Positions 51,580 to 60,415 of a DNA stretch of 64,000 bases are shown here, one piece after another. The position numbers were made by a program, and so were the translations under genes. This DNA comes from Argonema galeatum A003/A1 (GTDB taxonomy: Bacteria; Cyanobacteriota; Cyanobacteriia; Cyanobacteriales; Aerosakkonemataceae): the NCBI RefSeq assembly GCF_023333595.1, contig NZ_JAIQZM010000005.1:124001-188000 (forward strand), given 5' to 3'. Position 1 is the stretch's first letter. Every line of letters starts with the position of its first letter. The notes beneath the pieces were generated by a model. That model was not told where the DNA came from. It saw only the letters and a list, made by a program, of their open reading frames with translations, and ran no database searches.

Positions 51580-52344
51580 CTAGGTGGCTTGAGAAGCTAT
51601 TCGCTGCAAGAGTTCGTCAACTTGTTTAGCTTTCTGAAATTCTCTTTGCTTCATAAATAATTCCTTTGCTTTTTTAAGGCTTTCTACTGCTTCCGCTTCC
51701 TGTCCTTGCTGCAACAAACCTAGTCCCAAATTAGTCAAAGCGTCTGCATATTCCGCATTAATTTGAATAGCTTCGCGCCACGCGCTAATTGCATCTGGTA
51801 GCTGACCTTGTCTAGCCAAAGCTACCCCCAAAGAGTTACGCGCTAGTGCGTGTTTGGAATTAATTTGAATTGCTTGACGGTATTCGGTGATAGCTTCATC
51901 TGTTCTGCCTAGACGGTCAAGAGCTACCCCTAATTTATAGTGAGGTGTTGCCTCTTTAGGGTGCGATCGAGTCAATTGTCGAAATATAGATTCCGCACTT
52001 GCCACACTCCCTTGGCTAAAAACCTGAGTGCCGTAGATGACAATTTGTTCGTACCCAGAAACGACAGGAGTACAACTTTTCTTGTTATTGGTAGCATTCA
52101 AGGAGCATCGTTGCAAGTCATTTCCTTTGATTTCGTAATCTCCTGGTTCGGCGGCGGGAAGCGGCTGAACATTCCTTGGCCGCGCATTTGGCCGCACGTT
52201 TAGGGAGGGTTGACCATCATCTATCTGCGCCAAAGTAGATTGTGGCAATAGACAAATAGACACTCCCAACCCAGCTAAAACGCCAAGAACTATTCCAGCC
52301 AGAGATTTAGTTAATGCCTTGTTCGCGCTGCTATCGATCTTCAT
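51580..52344 (-). CDS. exported TPR-repeat protein
   Basis: The 254-residue protein has a long N-terminal membrane/signal segment (AGIVLGVLAGLGVSICLLP, ending TLAQ), a short low-complexity linker with two Cys, and at least three TPR units (about 115-225: AESIFRQLTRSHPKEATPHY, then two LARQGQ/LLQQGQ units). It is a periplasmic or membrane-anchored scaffold. It has no obvious partner in the neighbourhood. It converges with paralogue 2, with 37 bp between stops. Confidence 0.8.
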   Translation of the reverse strand: MKIDSSANKALTKSLAGIVLGVLAGLGVSICLLPQSTLAQIDDGQPSLNVRPNARPRNVQPLPAAEPGDYEIKGNDLQRCSLNATNNKKSCTPVVSGYEQIVIYGTQVFSQGSVASAESIFRQLTRSHPKEATPHYKLGVALDRLGRTDEAITEYRQAIQINSKHALARNSLGVALARQGQLPDAISAWREAIQINAEYADALTNLGLGLLQQGQEAEAVESLKKAKELFMKQREFQKAKQVDELLQRIASQAT

Positions 52345-52488
52345 AAGCCGAGCTTGACCTTAAAAAATAGGGAATGGTTACAGTTTAATTTAGCAGATCG
52401 CTTCTTCATCCAATTGGATCGCCTAATTAGACGAGTTGCTATATCCACCAGCAACGTGACAATAGGAAGGTAAGCATAAAAGGAAACC

Positions 52489-54510
52489 ATGCAAACTGCA
52501 TCCGTCTCCCTAGAGGCGAACCAGCTACCGCCGCTAATTCCCCGCGAAATTCTCTTTGGGAATCCCGAACGCACCAGTCCCAGACTTTCGCCGGATGGCA
52601 AGTACCTGGCGTATATTGCCCCTGACGAGAAGAATGTCTTGCAGGTGTGGCTGCGAACTGTGGGAATTGAGGACGATCGCGTAATCACCGCCGACAAAAA
52701 GCGCGGTATCCGCATTTTCTTCTGGACTTATAACGCCGATCGGCTGATTTATATGCAAGACTCGGACGGCGACGAGAACTTTCACCTGTTCGCGGTCAAT
52801 ATTCACTCAAATCTTGTCCGCGACTTAACGCCATTCCAAGGTGTGAAAGCACAGCCGATGGGACTTGACCCCAAATTCCCAGATGAGATGATTGTGGGGA
52901 TGAACCTCAACAACCCCCAAAAGTTTGACGTTTACCGCGTCAACCTGAAAAATGGTGCCGTTGAGTTCGATACCGACAACCCAGGTAACATCGTCAGTTG
53001 GACAGCTGACGCCGAGTTCCAAGTGCGTGCAGCTATAGCTAGTACGCCTGATGGCGGTTCCGACTTTTTATTCCGGGAAACGACTGACAAAGAGTGGGAA
53101 ACCCTGCGCCACTGGGGGCCAGATGAGGAAGGCGGGCCAGTCAGCTTCTCGGCTGATGGCAAAACCCTTTATATTGAGGGCAATCACGATGCTAATGCCC
53201 AGCGTCTTTTGGCCCTAGACCTCTCGACTCGTGAAGAAAGCGTTATCGCCGAAGATCCCCAATACGATGTCGGCGGCGTAATGATTCAGCCGATAACGCG
53301 AGTCATCCAGGCGGTTTCTTTCTACAAAGATAAGCAAGAGTGGAACGTTTTAGATGAAAGTATCGCTGAGGATTTTGAGGCGATCGCAAAAGTGCGTCCT
53401 GGAGAGTTCGCCATTTCCAGTCGCGACTTGGCAGACAAAAACTGGCTGGTGGCTTATCTTACCGACAATGGCCCGGTTTACTACTACGCTTACAACCGCG
53501 ATCGCAAAACCAGCACTTTCCTGTTCAGCAATCAACCCAAACTGGAAGGGTTACACCTAGCGCCAATGCAGCCAGTTTCCTACGAGGCGCAGGACGGCTT
53601 GACTGTCCACGGCTACTTGACAACCCCCCCTGTCATCCCCCCTGTGGACGGAGGAACCCCCCCTGTCATCCCCCCTGTGGACGGAGGAACCCCCCCTGTC
53701 ATCCCCCCCGTCCACGGGGGGGACAGCTCCTCTTTCATCCCCCCTGTGGACGGGGGGGACAGAGGGGGGGTTCCCACAGTCCTACTCGTTCACGGCGGCC
53801 CTTGGGCGCGGGATTACTGGGGTTATGATTCCGAGGCGCAATGGTTGGCTAATCGCGGTTATGCGGTGCTGCAAGTGAATTTTCGCGGTTCCACAGGTTA
53901 CGGCAAAGCATTTTTGAATGCTGGCAATCGCGAATGGGCAGCCAAAATGCACGATGACTTGATTGACGCCGTTAATTGGTTGGTTGAAAAAGGCATTTCC
54001 GACCGCAGTAAGATTGCGATTATGGGCGGTTCTTACGGCGGTTATGCAACTTTGGTGGGATTGACTTTCACGCCAGATGTGTTTGCTTGCGGTGTGGATA
54101 TCGTGGGGCCGAGTAATTTGATTACTCTGTTGCAAACTATCCCGCCTTATTGGGAACCGCTGAAGGCGTCGATGTACCATCGCATCGGAAATATGGAAAC
54201 GGAAGAGGAGTTTTTGAAGTCGCGATCGCCTTTATTTTTTATCGATCGCATCAAGAAACCTTTGCTAATCGGTCAAGGTGCCAACGACCCACGGGTGAAA
54301 CAGTCAGAAAGCGATCAAATTGTTGAAGCTATGCAGAAAGCTGGATTGCCGGTGGAATACGCCCTTTATACCGATGAAGGACACGGCTTTGCGCGACCGG
54401 AAAATCGCCTGCACTTCTTTGCCGTAGCAGAGGAGTTTCTCTCTAAATACTTAGGCGGTCGGTTTGAACCGATGACAGATATCCAGGGTCATTCTGCTGT
54501 GATTAAATAA
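52489..54510 (+). CDS. S9-family (prolyl oligopeptidase-type) serine peptidase
   Basis: The 673-residue protein has an N-terminal beta-propeller (about 15-360), a linker and a C-terminal alpha/beta hydrolase domain. The catalytic triad is visible: Ser515 in GGSYGG, Asp600 in GANDPRVK and His632 in DEGHGF. The oxyanion segment VLLVHGGPWARDYWG is intact. It is an acylaminoacyl-peptidase-like enzyme, cytosolic (no signal peptide). An AGGAAA ribosome-binding site precedes the ATG. The hinge between domains carries a 50-residue insertion made of 33-base repeats (TPPVIPPVDGG), which is unusual for the family. Confidence 0.92.
   Translation: MQTASVSLEANQLPPLIPREILFGNPERTSPRLSPDGKYLAYIAPDEKNVLQVWLRTVGIEDDRVITADKKRGIRIFFWTYNADRLIYMQDSDGDENFHLFAVNIHSNLVRDLTPFQGVKAQPMGLDPKFPDEMIVGMNLNNPQKFDVYRVNLKNGAVEFDTDNPGNIVSWTADAEFQVRAAIASTPDGGSDFLFRETTDKEWETLRHWGPDEEGGPVSFSADGKTLYIEGNHDANAQRLLALDLSTREESVIAEDPQYDVGGVMIQPITRVIQAVSFYKDKQEWNVLDESIAEDFEAIAKVRPGEFAISSRDLADKNWLVAYLTDNGPVYYYAYNRDRKTSTFLFSNQPKLEGLHLAPMQPVSYEAQDGLTVHGYLTTPPVIPPVDGGTPPVIPPVDGGTPPVIPPVHGGDSSSFIPPVDGGDRGGVPTVLLVHGGPWARDYWGYDSEAQWLANRGYAVLQVNFRGSTGYGKAFLNAGNREWAAKMHDDLIDAVNWLVEKGISDRSKIAIMGGSYGGYATLVGLTFTPDVFACGVDIVGPSNLITLLQTIPPYWEPLKASMYHRIGNMETEEEFLKSRSPLFFIDRIKKPLLIGQGANDPRVKQSESDQIVEAMQKAGLPVEYALYTDEGHGFARPENRLHFFAVAEEFLSKYLGGRFEPMTDIQGHSAVIK
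53623..53771. repeat. in-frame tandem 33-bp repeat in the S9 peptidase gene
   Basis: Three 33-base units (53623-53655, 53656-53688, 53689-53721) encode TPPVIPPVDGG (one with HGG). A fourth, looser copy with CCCCCC/GGGGGG palindromic parts follows up to 53771. The sequence resembles the intergenic CCCC/GGGG hairpin repeats of the window. Confidence 0.9.
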
Positions 54511-54518
54511 GTTGGTAG

Positions 54519-54535
54519 GGTGGGCAATGCCCACC
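54519..54535. terminator. bidirectional hairpin between convergent genes
   Basis: GGTGGGCA / TGCCCACC (8-bp stem, one-base loop) sits between the stop codons of the S9 peptidase and the Rpn-like gene. The same hairpin type recurs at 56887-56909. No long T tract is present. Confidence 0.5.
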
Positions 54536-54543
54536 TTACTCAC

Positions 54544-55449
54544 TCAATTTTCTCCCTTAAACCGACCTAATAACTCCTCACGGTCAGATTGCATAATCAA
54601 TTGGGTAACTTCCTTGGTTGACAATTGGATCAATGCTTCCACAATTGGCGATAACTCTTCATCAACTACCCCAAATTTAACCTCCAGCATACTCTCAATC
54701 ATCAGACGCTTCTCTTGTTGAATTCCTTGTTGAATTCCTTGTTCCTCTCCTTTTTTGAGAGCTTCTTGTTCCCATTGAATGTACAAAGGCGATAACTTCA
54801 TAATTAAACTCCTTTCCTCTTGGTCTAAATCTTCTGTTGTTTGCAAATTAGCTTGGAAATTGGTCAGTAACTTGAGAGCATTTGACTGTAACGGATGGGA
54901 GGGAGAGTTTGTTCTTAGTTCATCAATTGCGTCCTCTTGCACTTTCCCTCTGCCTAAAAGCCTCAGCCAAAGGGTTGCTTCTGTTTTTGGTAACTGATGA
55001 ATTACCACAATTGCTGTACGCAAATAATCCCCTAGAAAATAAATTCCTTCTCCCCAGTTTTCTAGATCGATTATAGCTCTAAATCCGTTGAGGATGGATT
55101 CCGAGGCGGTTGGGGAAAGAATCCACAAACGAGGTAATGTTTCCTCCGAAAGACGCTCTTTTTTGCGATTTGCTTCTCGTTGCGACTCTCCTCGCAGGGT
55201 GAGAAGTTTTAATAGGCAATTACAGATATCGGTGGGAGTAGCTGCATTGCGGAACGGTTCAAAAACGGCAGGCTTTGCAGCTAACTGACCGAGTAATCCT
55301 AATACCTCTGTATTGGTTGTGGGGTCAAACCAAACGTCTATTTCCCTCACTTCTGCTGCTACCCTTCGAGGCGCTTTCACTTCCCCAAAAGGTGCTAAGA
55401 GTTCTTCTAAATAATCTTTGGCAAATTGGTCGTGAATAAATCGTGTCAT
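54544..55449 (-). CDS. Rpn/PD-(D/E)XK-transposase-like protein
   Basis: The 301-residue protein belongs to a large cyanobacterial group annotated variously as Rpn-family nuclease-like, transposase-like or flagellar-assembly-H-like. The N-terminal FIHDQFAKDYLEELLAPFGE and AAEVREIDVWFDP resemble the PD-(D/E)XK nuclease edge of that group. The C-terminus is charged with an EEQGIQQGIQQEKR repeat and a helical DUF4351-like end. Whether it is an active nuclease is unknown. It is a resident accessory gene with no mobile-element neighbours. Confidence 0.7.
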   Translation of the reverse strand: MTRFIHDQFAKDYLEELLAPFGEVKAPRRVAAEVREIDVWFDPTTNTEVLGLLGQLAAKPAVFEPFRNAATPTDICNCLLKLLTLRGESQREANRKKERLSEETLPRLWILSPTASESILNGFRAIIDLENWGEGIYFLGDYLRTAIVVIHQLPKTEATLWLRLLGRGKVQEDAIDELRTNSPSHPLQSNALKLLTNFQANLQTTEDLDQEERSLIMKLSPLYIQWEQEALKKGEEQGIQQGIQQEKRLMIESMLEVKFGVVDEELSPIVEALIQLSTKEVTQLIMQSDREELLGRFKGEN

Positions 55450-55681
55450 TCGATTTTAGATTTGGGATTGAACCCACGGATGTTAGGGAGGGATTGAAAT
55501 CTATAAAGGCTGTCATTGATATTTTATCTTTATTTTAAAAGATCGGGAGATAAAAAAGAGGTTTGGTAATGGGAAAGCGATCGCTGTTGAAATTTCCAAT
55601 AATCTTGGATAAGATTAATAAAATATGATAGAGCGAAAAGTTAAACTTGTGACATACTCGTTACAAAACACTAACATTGAG

Positions 55682-55924
55682 ATGAGAATATTCCCCATTC
55701 GCCTACAGGAACAAGGACAGATTACCGTTCCGCAGGTTGTACAGGATAACCTCAACTTGACAGAGGGAGATATGCTGACGATGCTCCAAGTAGGCGATCT
55801 GGTTTTGCTTACCCCCAGACAGCCCCAAGTTCCTCAACTGGCAGACAAAATTATCGCCATCATGGAAGATGAAGGTGTAAGCTTGACCGATTTGGTGGCT
55901 GGGGTAGAAGCAGAACGAGAGTAA
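55682..55924 (+). CDS. AbrB/MazE-like antitoxin
   Basis: The 80-residue product starts at the ATG at 55682; the ATG at 55625 would add 19 residues that do not fit the family. The swapped-hairpin AbrB/SpoVT DNA-binding fold is seen in IRLQEQGQITVPQVVQDNLN and LTEGDMLTMLQVGDLVLLTP, followed by a short toxin-binding tail. Normally it is paired with a PIN RNase toxin gene immediately downstream. Here that gene is reduced to 27 codons, so the antitoxin is an orphan. Confidence 0.75.
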   Translation: MRIFPIRLQEQGQITVPQVVQDNLNLTEGDMLTMLQVGDLVLLTPRQPQVPQLADKIIAIMEDEGVSLTDLVAGVEAERE

Positions 55925-55946
55925 ATCTGGCAGGAAAAGCAAAAAG

Positions 55947-56030
55947 ATGCGTAGAGTTTTCGCAGATACTAGCATACTAATTGCTGGGGCGGGATCTCGC
56001 ACTGGAACAACTTGTAAAATTTCCTTTTGA
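55947..56030 (+). pseudogene. truncated PIN-domain toxin gene (27 codons)
   Basis: After AGGAAA, the ATG at 55947 starts MRRVFADTSILIAGAGSRTG, a typical first strand and metal-binding Asp of a PIN RNase. The frame then enters unrelated sequence (TTCKISF) and stops at 56028. The remaining 100 or more codons of a PIN toxin are missing. The downstream TPR gene begins 14 bp later, so a deletion joined the toxin start to that gene's upstream region. Confidence 0.75.
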
Positions 56031-56043
56031 GAAAGGTTTAGTA

Positions 56044-56856
56044 ATGAAAAAATCTATGGTATGTGTTGGTTTAACTATTGCAGTTGTTTTTATTTCCAAT
56101 CAATTGCAAACTTCTCAAACCTTGCTAGCACAACAAAGCGATCGCTATAGTTTAGTAAGGCAGTGTAAAGCACCAATCAATAGCCCAGAAATGGCTATAC
56201 CCGAACAGCAAGCAGCAGCACAAGAAGCTTTACTAGCTTGCGATCGCGCATTAGCTAACTCTCCGAAGAATAGCCCTAATTTAATAGATATTTTAGCCAA
56301 CAAAGCTTTTGCTTTACAAGCGTTGGGCAGATACGAAGAAGCGATCGCTACTTGGGATCGCATAATATCTATAGATCCTAATCGAGGAGCTAATCGAGCC
56401 AATGTAGTCAGAGAATTAGAAAGATATTCGAGGTGGTATTCTAATAGAACAATCCAGATTTCTGATTCATGGGTAAAAGCGCTAGCGGAAGCATTACGGC
56501 TAACTATAGTGAACATGAAACAGCAAAACTTTCCTGTATATAGTGATTGGCAACTTTTACCGAAACCCATTGCTAACTTGTCTAGACTTTGCACTAGAAA
56601 GGTTGTTTTACCAGAGCAATTCGCTGCCAATCCTGCCTTAGCAAGGTCAATAGTGGAGTGTGGAGTGCGCGTATTTCTGAATGAAGAATATTACCAAAGC
56701 CAAAATAATGAATTACAGGCTGTTAGGCGTGCTGCTGCCGTATTTTGGTATGGTACATCCGACCCCAAAATCATTAACAGTTTACCTGGACGCGGTGAAT
56801 TTATCCAAAAAGTAGTTAATAATTACCAACAATTACGCTCTTCTCCTAAGCGTTAG
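56044..56856 (+). CDS. exported TPR-like protein
   Basis: The 270-residue protein starts at the ATG at 56044 with AAAGGT about 7 bp upstream; an in-frame start at 55981 would run through the toxin remnant. A signal peptide (to about residue 28, LLA-Q) is followed by one clear TPR pair (KAFALQALGRYEEAIATWDR) and a C-terminal helical domain with several Cys. It is periplasmic by prediction. No partner is evident and no function can be assigned. Confidence 0.72.
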   Translation: MKKSMVCVGLTIAVVFISNQLQTSQTLLAQQSDRYSLVRQCKAPINSPEMAIPEQQAAAQEALLACDRALANSPKNSPNLIDILANKAFALQALGRYEEAIATWDRIISIDPNRGANRANVVRELERYSRWYSNRTIQISDSWVKALAEALRLTIVNMKQQNFPVYSDWQLLPKPIANLSRLCTRKVVLPEQFAANPALARSIVECGVRVFLNEEYYQSQNNELQAVRRAAAVFWYGTSDPKIINSLPGRGEFIQKVVNNYQQLRSSPKR

Positions 56857-56886
56857 CTGATAAATTGAAACAAGCAGACACAGTAT

Positions 56887-56909
56887 GGGGTGGGCAAGAT
56901 GCCCACCCC
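56887..56909. repeat. hairpin GGGGTGGGCA / TGCCCACCCC
   Basis: A 10-bp perfect stem with a 3-base loop lies 30 bp after the TPR-like gene. It resembles the hairpin at 54519-54535 and may end the transcript. It lies in the 346-bp gap that also holds the acs fragment. Confidence 0.6.
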
Positions 56910-56970
56910 ACAAAGTTTCATAAAGTTAAGATTGCCCCTATCTTTTCGCAGGAAGCCAGTAATTGTTCAA

Positions 56971-57135
56971 TCAAGCTCCTTCCCGCAATTTATCCAAAAC
57001 TCCCCGATCTTCTAAAGTAGAAGTATCGCCAGAAACTTATTGACCGGAAGCGAGATTTCGCAACAACCGCCGCATAATTTTGCCCGATCGCGTTTTCGGT
57101 AAAGCATCGGTAAAGCGAATTTCTCCAGGACGCAC
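56971..57135 (-). pseudogene. degenerate duplicate of the acs 3' end
   Basis: The 165-bp stretch is clearly homologous to the last codons of acs (58003-58167) in the same orientation, including the ending DKLREG. It contains an in-frame TAA (57037-57039) where acs has a Glu codon, several substitutions, and no upstream part of the gene. The intact Uma2 gene at 57203 lies between the two copies. This is a decaying partial duplication or the scar left by an insertion into an older acs end. Confidence 0.8.
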
Positions 57136-57202
57136 GAGGAGATTATCCAATACGAGCCCAAACTTAGGCTAAAATCGATTAATATCTACAAGGGTAGCTG
57201 AT

Positions 57203-57940
57203 ATGTCTCAAGGCATTACTTCAGAGCCGATTTTGCAAGACATTGCAGAGGATATCCAGTTTCCCCCTGGCGACCTATGGAGTGAGGAACCGCCTTTGGA
57301 AAGTGACCTGCATCGCGAACAAATCGAACTGCTGATCCGTTTGCTGAAATGGTGGTGGCGAGAACGTCAAGACTTCTACGTTACTGGCAACCTGACGGTT
57401 TATTACAGTCCTAATCAGCGTAAGTCAGAATATTTTCGTGGTCCGGATTTTTTTGTAGTTTTGGGAACCGAAAAAAAAGACCGCAAGAGTTGGGTTGTCT
57501 GGCAAGAGGATGGTAAATATCCCCATGTAATTGTAGAGCTTTTATCTGACTCAACGGCATCTGTTGACAAAGGTCTGAAAAAACAAATTTACCAGGATAT
57601 ATTTCGTACCCTGGATTATTTTTGGTTTGACCCAGCAGATCTGGAATTCAAGGGTTTTCATTTGGTAGAAGGTCAATATCAGGAAATTGTACCAAATGAC
57701 AGGGGGTGGCTGTGGAGTCAACAGCTAGAGTTGTATTTGGGAATTTACCAGAACAAACTGCGATTTTTTACAGATGGGGGTGATTTGGTGCTGTTTCCAG
57801 AGGAAGAAATGCAACAACAAGCCGAACAGGAACGCCAACGGGCCGAACAGGAACGCCAACGGGCCGATCGAGCAGAACAAGAGTTGGAAAGGTTGCGATC
57901 GCAATTACGCGACCAAGGTATTCAACCGGAAAGTTTATAA
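57203..57940 (+). CDS. Uma2-family (DUF820) putative nuclease with C-terminal coiled coil
   Basis: The 245-residue protein has the Uma2 PD-(D/E)XK-like core: RGPDFFVVLG (Asp), VIVELLSDSTASVDKGLKK (Glu and Lys). The last 50 residues form a repeat-rich coiled coil (AEQERQRAEQERQRADRAEQ). Uma2 genes are hugely expanded in cyanobacteria with unknown function. It lies between two copies of the acs 3' end, so it may mark the insertion or duplication point. An AAGGG ribosome-binding site is about 11 bp before the ATG. Confidence 0.83.
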   Translation: MSQGITSEPILQDIAEDIQFPPGDLWSEEPPLESDLHREQIELLIRLLKWWWRERQDFYVTGNLTVYYSPNQRKSEYFRGPDFFVVLGTEKKDRKSWVVWQEDGKYPHVIVELLSDSTASVDKGLKKQIYQDIFRTLDYFWFDPADLEFKGFHLVEGQYQEIVPNDRGWLWSQQLELYLGIYQNKLRFFTDGGDLVLFPEEEMQQQAEQERQRAEQERQRADRAEQELERLRSQLRDQGIQPESL

Positions 57941-58002
57941 AACCACAGATAAACGCAGATAATTATCTGCGTTTATCTGCGTTCATCTGCGGTTAATTTT
58001 CC

Positions 58003-59973
58003 TTAAGTTCCTTCTCGCAACTTATCCAAAACTCCCCGATCTTCTAAGGTAGAAGTATCGCCAGAAATTTCTTGACCGGAAGCCAGATTTCGCAACAATC
58101 GCCGCATGATTTTGCCCGATCGCGTTTTCGGTAAAGCATCGGTAAAGCGAATTTCTCCAGGACGTGCGATCGCACCAATTTCACGGACAACGTGCTGCTT
58201 CAGTTCTTTGTTCAGTTCGTCACTTGCTTCATAAGTGCTTTCCAAAGTAACAAAAGCAACAATATCTTCCCCTTTCAGTTCATCCGGTTTACCCACAACA
58301 GCCGCTTCAGCAACGGCAGGGTGAGACACCAATGCCGATTCTACTTCCATCGTACCGAGGCGGTGTCCGGCAACATTAATTACATCATCTACGCGCCCCA
58401 TCACCCAAAAATAGCCATCTTCATCCCTTCTAGCACCATCCCCGGCAAAGTAAAAATACTGCCCATCTTTGGGCGGAATATGTTCCCAATAAGTGCGACG
58501 GAAGCGATCGGGATCGCCGTACAATGTCCGCATCATCCCCGGCCAAGGATATTTCACCGATAGATAGCCACCTTCGTTATCCCCAACCGGGTTGCCATCC
58601 AAATCGACAACATCGGCGATAATTCCGGGGAAGGGACGGGTAGCAGAACCGGGTTTAGTCGCGATCGCACCAGGTAGCGGCGTAATCATAATCCCGCCAG
58701 TTTCCGTTTGCCACCAGGTATCCACGATCGGACAGCGTTCCCCACCAATCACCCGGTGATACCACATCCAAGCTTCCGGGTTAATCGGTTCGCCTACGGT
58801 TCCCAGCAAGCGCAGAGAAGACAAATTTCTGGCGTTAGGCAACTGTTCGCCCGCTTTGATGAATGCGCGAATCGCGGTAGGCGCGGTATAAAAAACAGTG
58901 ACGCCGTGCTTTTCAATCACATCCCAAAAACAACCGGGATTCGACGCACGCGGCGCACCTTCATAGATCAGACTGGTGGCACCGTTGGACAAGGGGCCAT
59001 AAAGTACGTAGCTGTGTCCCGTAATCCAACCGATATCGGCGGTACACCAATATACATCGGTATCTTTAAGGTCGAAAATCCACTTGGTGGTGATGTGGGT
59101 GTATAGATTGTAACCACCTGTGGTGTGTACGACGCCTTTCGGTTTGCCGGTGCTGCCGCTGGTGTAGAGGATGAACAGCAAGTCTTCGCTGTCCATCGGT
59201 TCGGCTGGACAATCGGCGGAGACACCTTTTTGCAAGTCGTGCCACCAGCGATCGCGCCCCGATTCCATGTGTATTTCTTGACCAGTACGCTTGACAACGA
59301 CGACATCTGTGACAGTTGGTACAGCGCCATTTGCCAAAGCTTTGTCTACTTGTTCTTTGAGAGGAACGATCGCATCTTTGCGCCAACCCCCATCAGCGGT
59401 GACTACCAGCTTAGCTTGTCCGTCGATGAGACGATCGCGCAACGCCTCGGCGCTGAAACCCCCAAACACAACCTTGTGAGGTGCGCCAATTCTGGCACAG
59501 GCTAACATTGCGATCGCCGCTTCCGGTATCATCGGCATATAGATACCGACGCGATCGCCTTTTTGTACACCTAGCTGTTTTAGCACATTGGCAAACTGAC
59601 AAACTTCCCGGTGCAGCTGTGCGTAAGTGAGAGTGCGGGTGTCCCCAGGTTCCCCTTCCCAGATTAAAGCCGCCTTATTTTTGCGCCAAGTGGTGAGGTG
59701 TCTATCCAGACAGTTGTAGGAAATATTGATTTTGCCGTTGACGAACCACTTAGCAAAAGGTGGTTGCCAATCTAACACAGTATCCCACTTCTGGAACCAC
59801 TCTAACTCTTGTTCTGCCAATTCGGCCCAAAACTTCTGCGGATCGGCTTTAGCGCGATCGTATAGTTGCTGATAATCCTCTAAACTCTTGATATGAGCCT
59901 TTTGCGAGAATTCAGCAGAGGGATGGAATAGACGTTTTTCTTGCAGGACTGATTCTATGGTTGATTCAGACAT
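58003..59973 (-). CDS. acs: acetyl-CoA synthetase
   Basis: The 656-residue ANL-superfamily enzyme makes acetyl-CoA from acetate, ATP and CoA through acetyl-AMP. Motifs seen are [19 protein letters not shown] (P-loop), [24 protein letters not shown] (hinge) and the C-terminal lysine motif [12 protein letters not shown] (Lys of acetylation control). The length is standard and it is complete from ATG to stop. The last 55 or so codons have a degenerate copy at 56971-57135. The upstream region (59974-60124) holds its promoter, not resolvable by eye. Confidence 0.96.
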   Translation of the reverse strand: MSESTIESVLQEKRLFHPSAEFSQKAHIKSLEDYQQLYDRAKADPQKFWAELAEQELEWFQKWDTVLDWQPPFAKWFVNGKINISYNCLDRHLTTWRKNKAALIWEGEPGDTRTLTYAQLHREVCQFANVLKQLGVQKGDRVGIYMPMIPEAAIAMLACARIGAPHKVVFGGFSAEALRDRLIDGQAKLVVTADGGWRKDAIVPLKEQVDKALANGAVPTVTDVVVVKRTGQEIHMESGRDRWWHDLQKGVSADCPAEPMDSEDLLFILYTSGSTGKPKGVVHTTGGYNLYTHITTKWIFDLKDTDVYWCTADIGWITGHSYVLYGPLSNGATSLIYEGAPRASNPGCFWDVIEKHGVTVFYTAPTAIRAFIKAGEQLPNARNLSSLRLLGTVGEPINPEAWMWYHRVIGGERCPIVDTWWQTETGGIMITPLPGAIATKPGSATRPFPGIIADVVDLDGNPVGDNEGGYLSVKYPWPGMMRTLYGDPDRFRRTYWEHIPPKDGQYFYFAGDGARRDEDGYFWVMGRVDDVINVAGHRLGTMEVESALVSHPAVAEAAVVGKPDELKGEDIVAFVTLESTYEASDELNKELKQHVVREIGAIARPGEIRFTDALPKTRSGKIMRRLLRNLASGQEISGDTSTLEDRGVLDKLREGT

Positions 59974-60124
59974 TATTGTGAGTGCAGTTTGTTTTACTTC
60001 AGCAAATCAATATCTTGACGCAAAATTGACCAAAAGAGTTTTTAGTTTCGTTAAGATTAATAGCGCTCCGACGGCTGCCTGTATGGAATAATAATAGCAG
60101 ACGACAGTTAACATCCGAAGACCT

Positions 60125-60415
60125 ATGACACTAAATAAAGAAGTAAGACAATTATCTTTAAACGACCTTCATTGTCTTTTGAAACTGGAAGAGCAAACCG
60201 GACGTTTTTTCACCGAGTTATTATCCTTGGAGGAACCTTCGATCGAGTTTGAACAGCAGGAAATTTTAAAAATACGTAACGATTTTCGGCGCTATCTAGC
60301 AGTTGGCTCAGAAACATACCTCAGAAACGCGGTTTCTTCAAGAAACCGCGTTTCTTACTCTCCAGATAACTTCTCAAAGGTAAAATCTACTCCTGAGTTG
60401 TGCCATCAGGCATAA
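60125..60415 (+). CDS. short hypothetical protein, probably truncated
   Basis: The 96-residue reading frame begins with an acidic helical part (KLEEQTGRFFTELLSLEEPS, then EILKIRNDFRRYLAVG). This resembles the start of larger cyanobacterial restriction-endonuclease-like proteins, but the match is from memory. From residue 67 on it runs through a 33-bp palindrome (RNAVSSRNRVS) and ends in DNA that overlaps the 3' end of the convergent pentapeptide gene by 29 bp. The C-terminal third is therefore probably accidental. It may be a fragment. Confidence 0.35.
   Translation: MTLNKEVRQLSLNDLHCLLKLEEQTGRFFTELLSLEEPSIEFEQQEILKIRNDFRRYLAVGSETYLRNAVSSRNRVSYSPDNFSKVKSTPELCHQA
60323..60355. repeat. 33-bp palindrome inside a short reading frame
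   Basis: AGAAACGCGGTTTCTT, one base, and the exact reverse complement AAGAAACCGCGTTTCT. This type of AAACCGCGTTT hairpin is a common dispersed cyanobacterial repeat and probably interrupted the gene at 60125. Confidence 0.85.

Noticed and set aside
54544-55449. insertion sequence transposase
   Set aside because: The protein is of the Rpn-like group but no terminal inverted repeats or target duplication flank it, and the gene seems resident.
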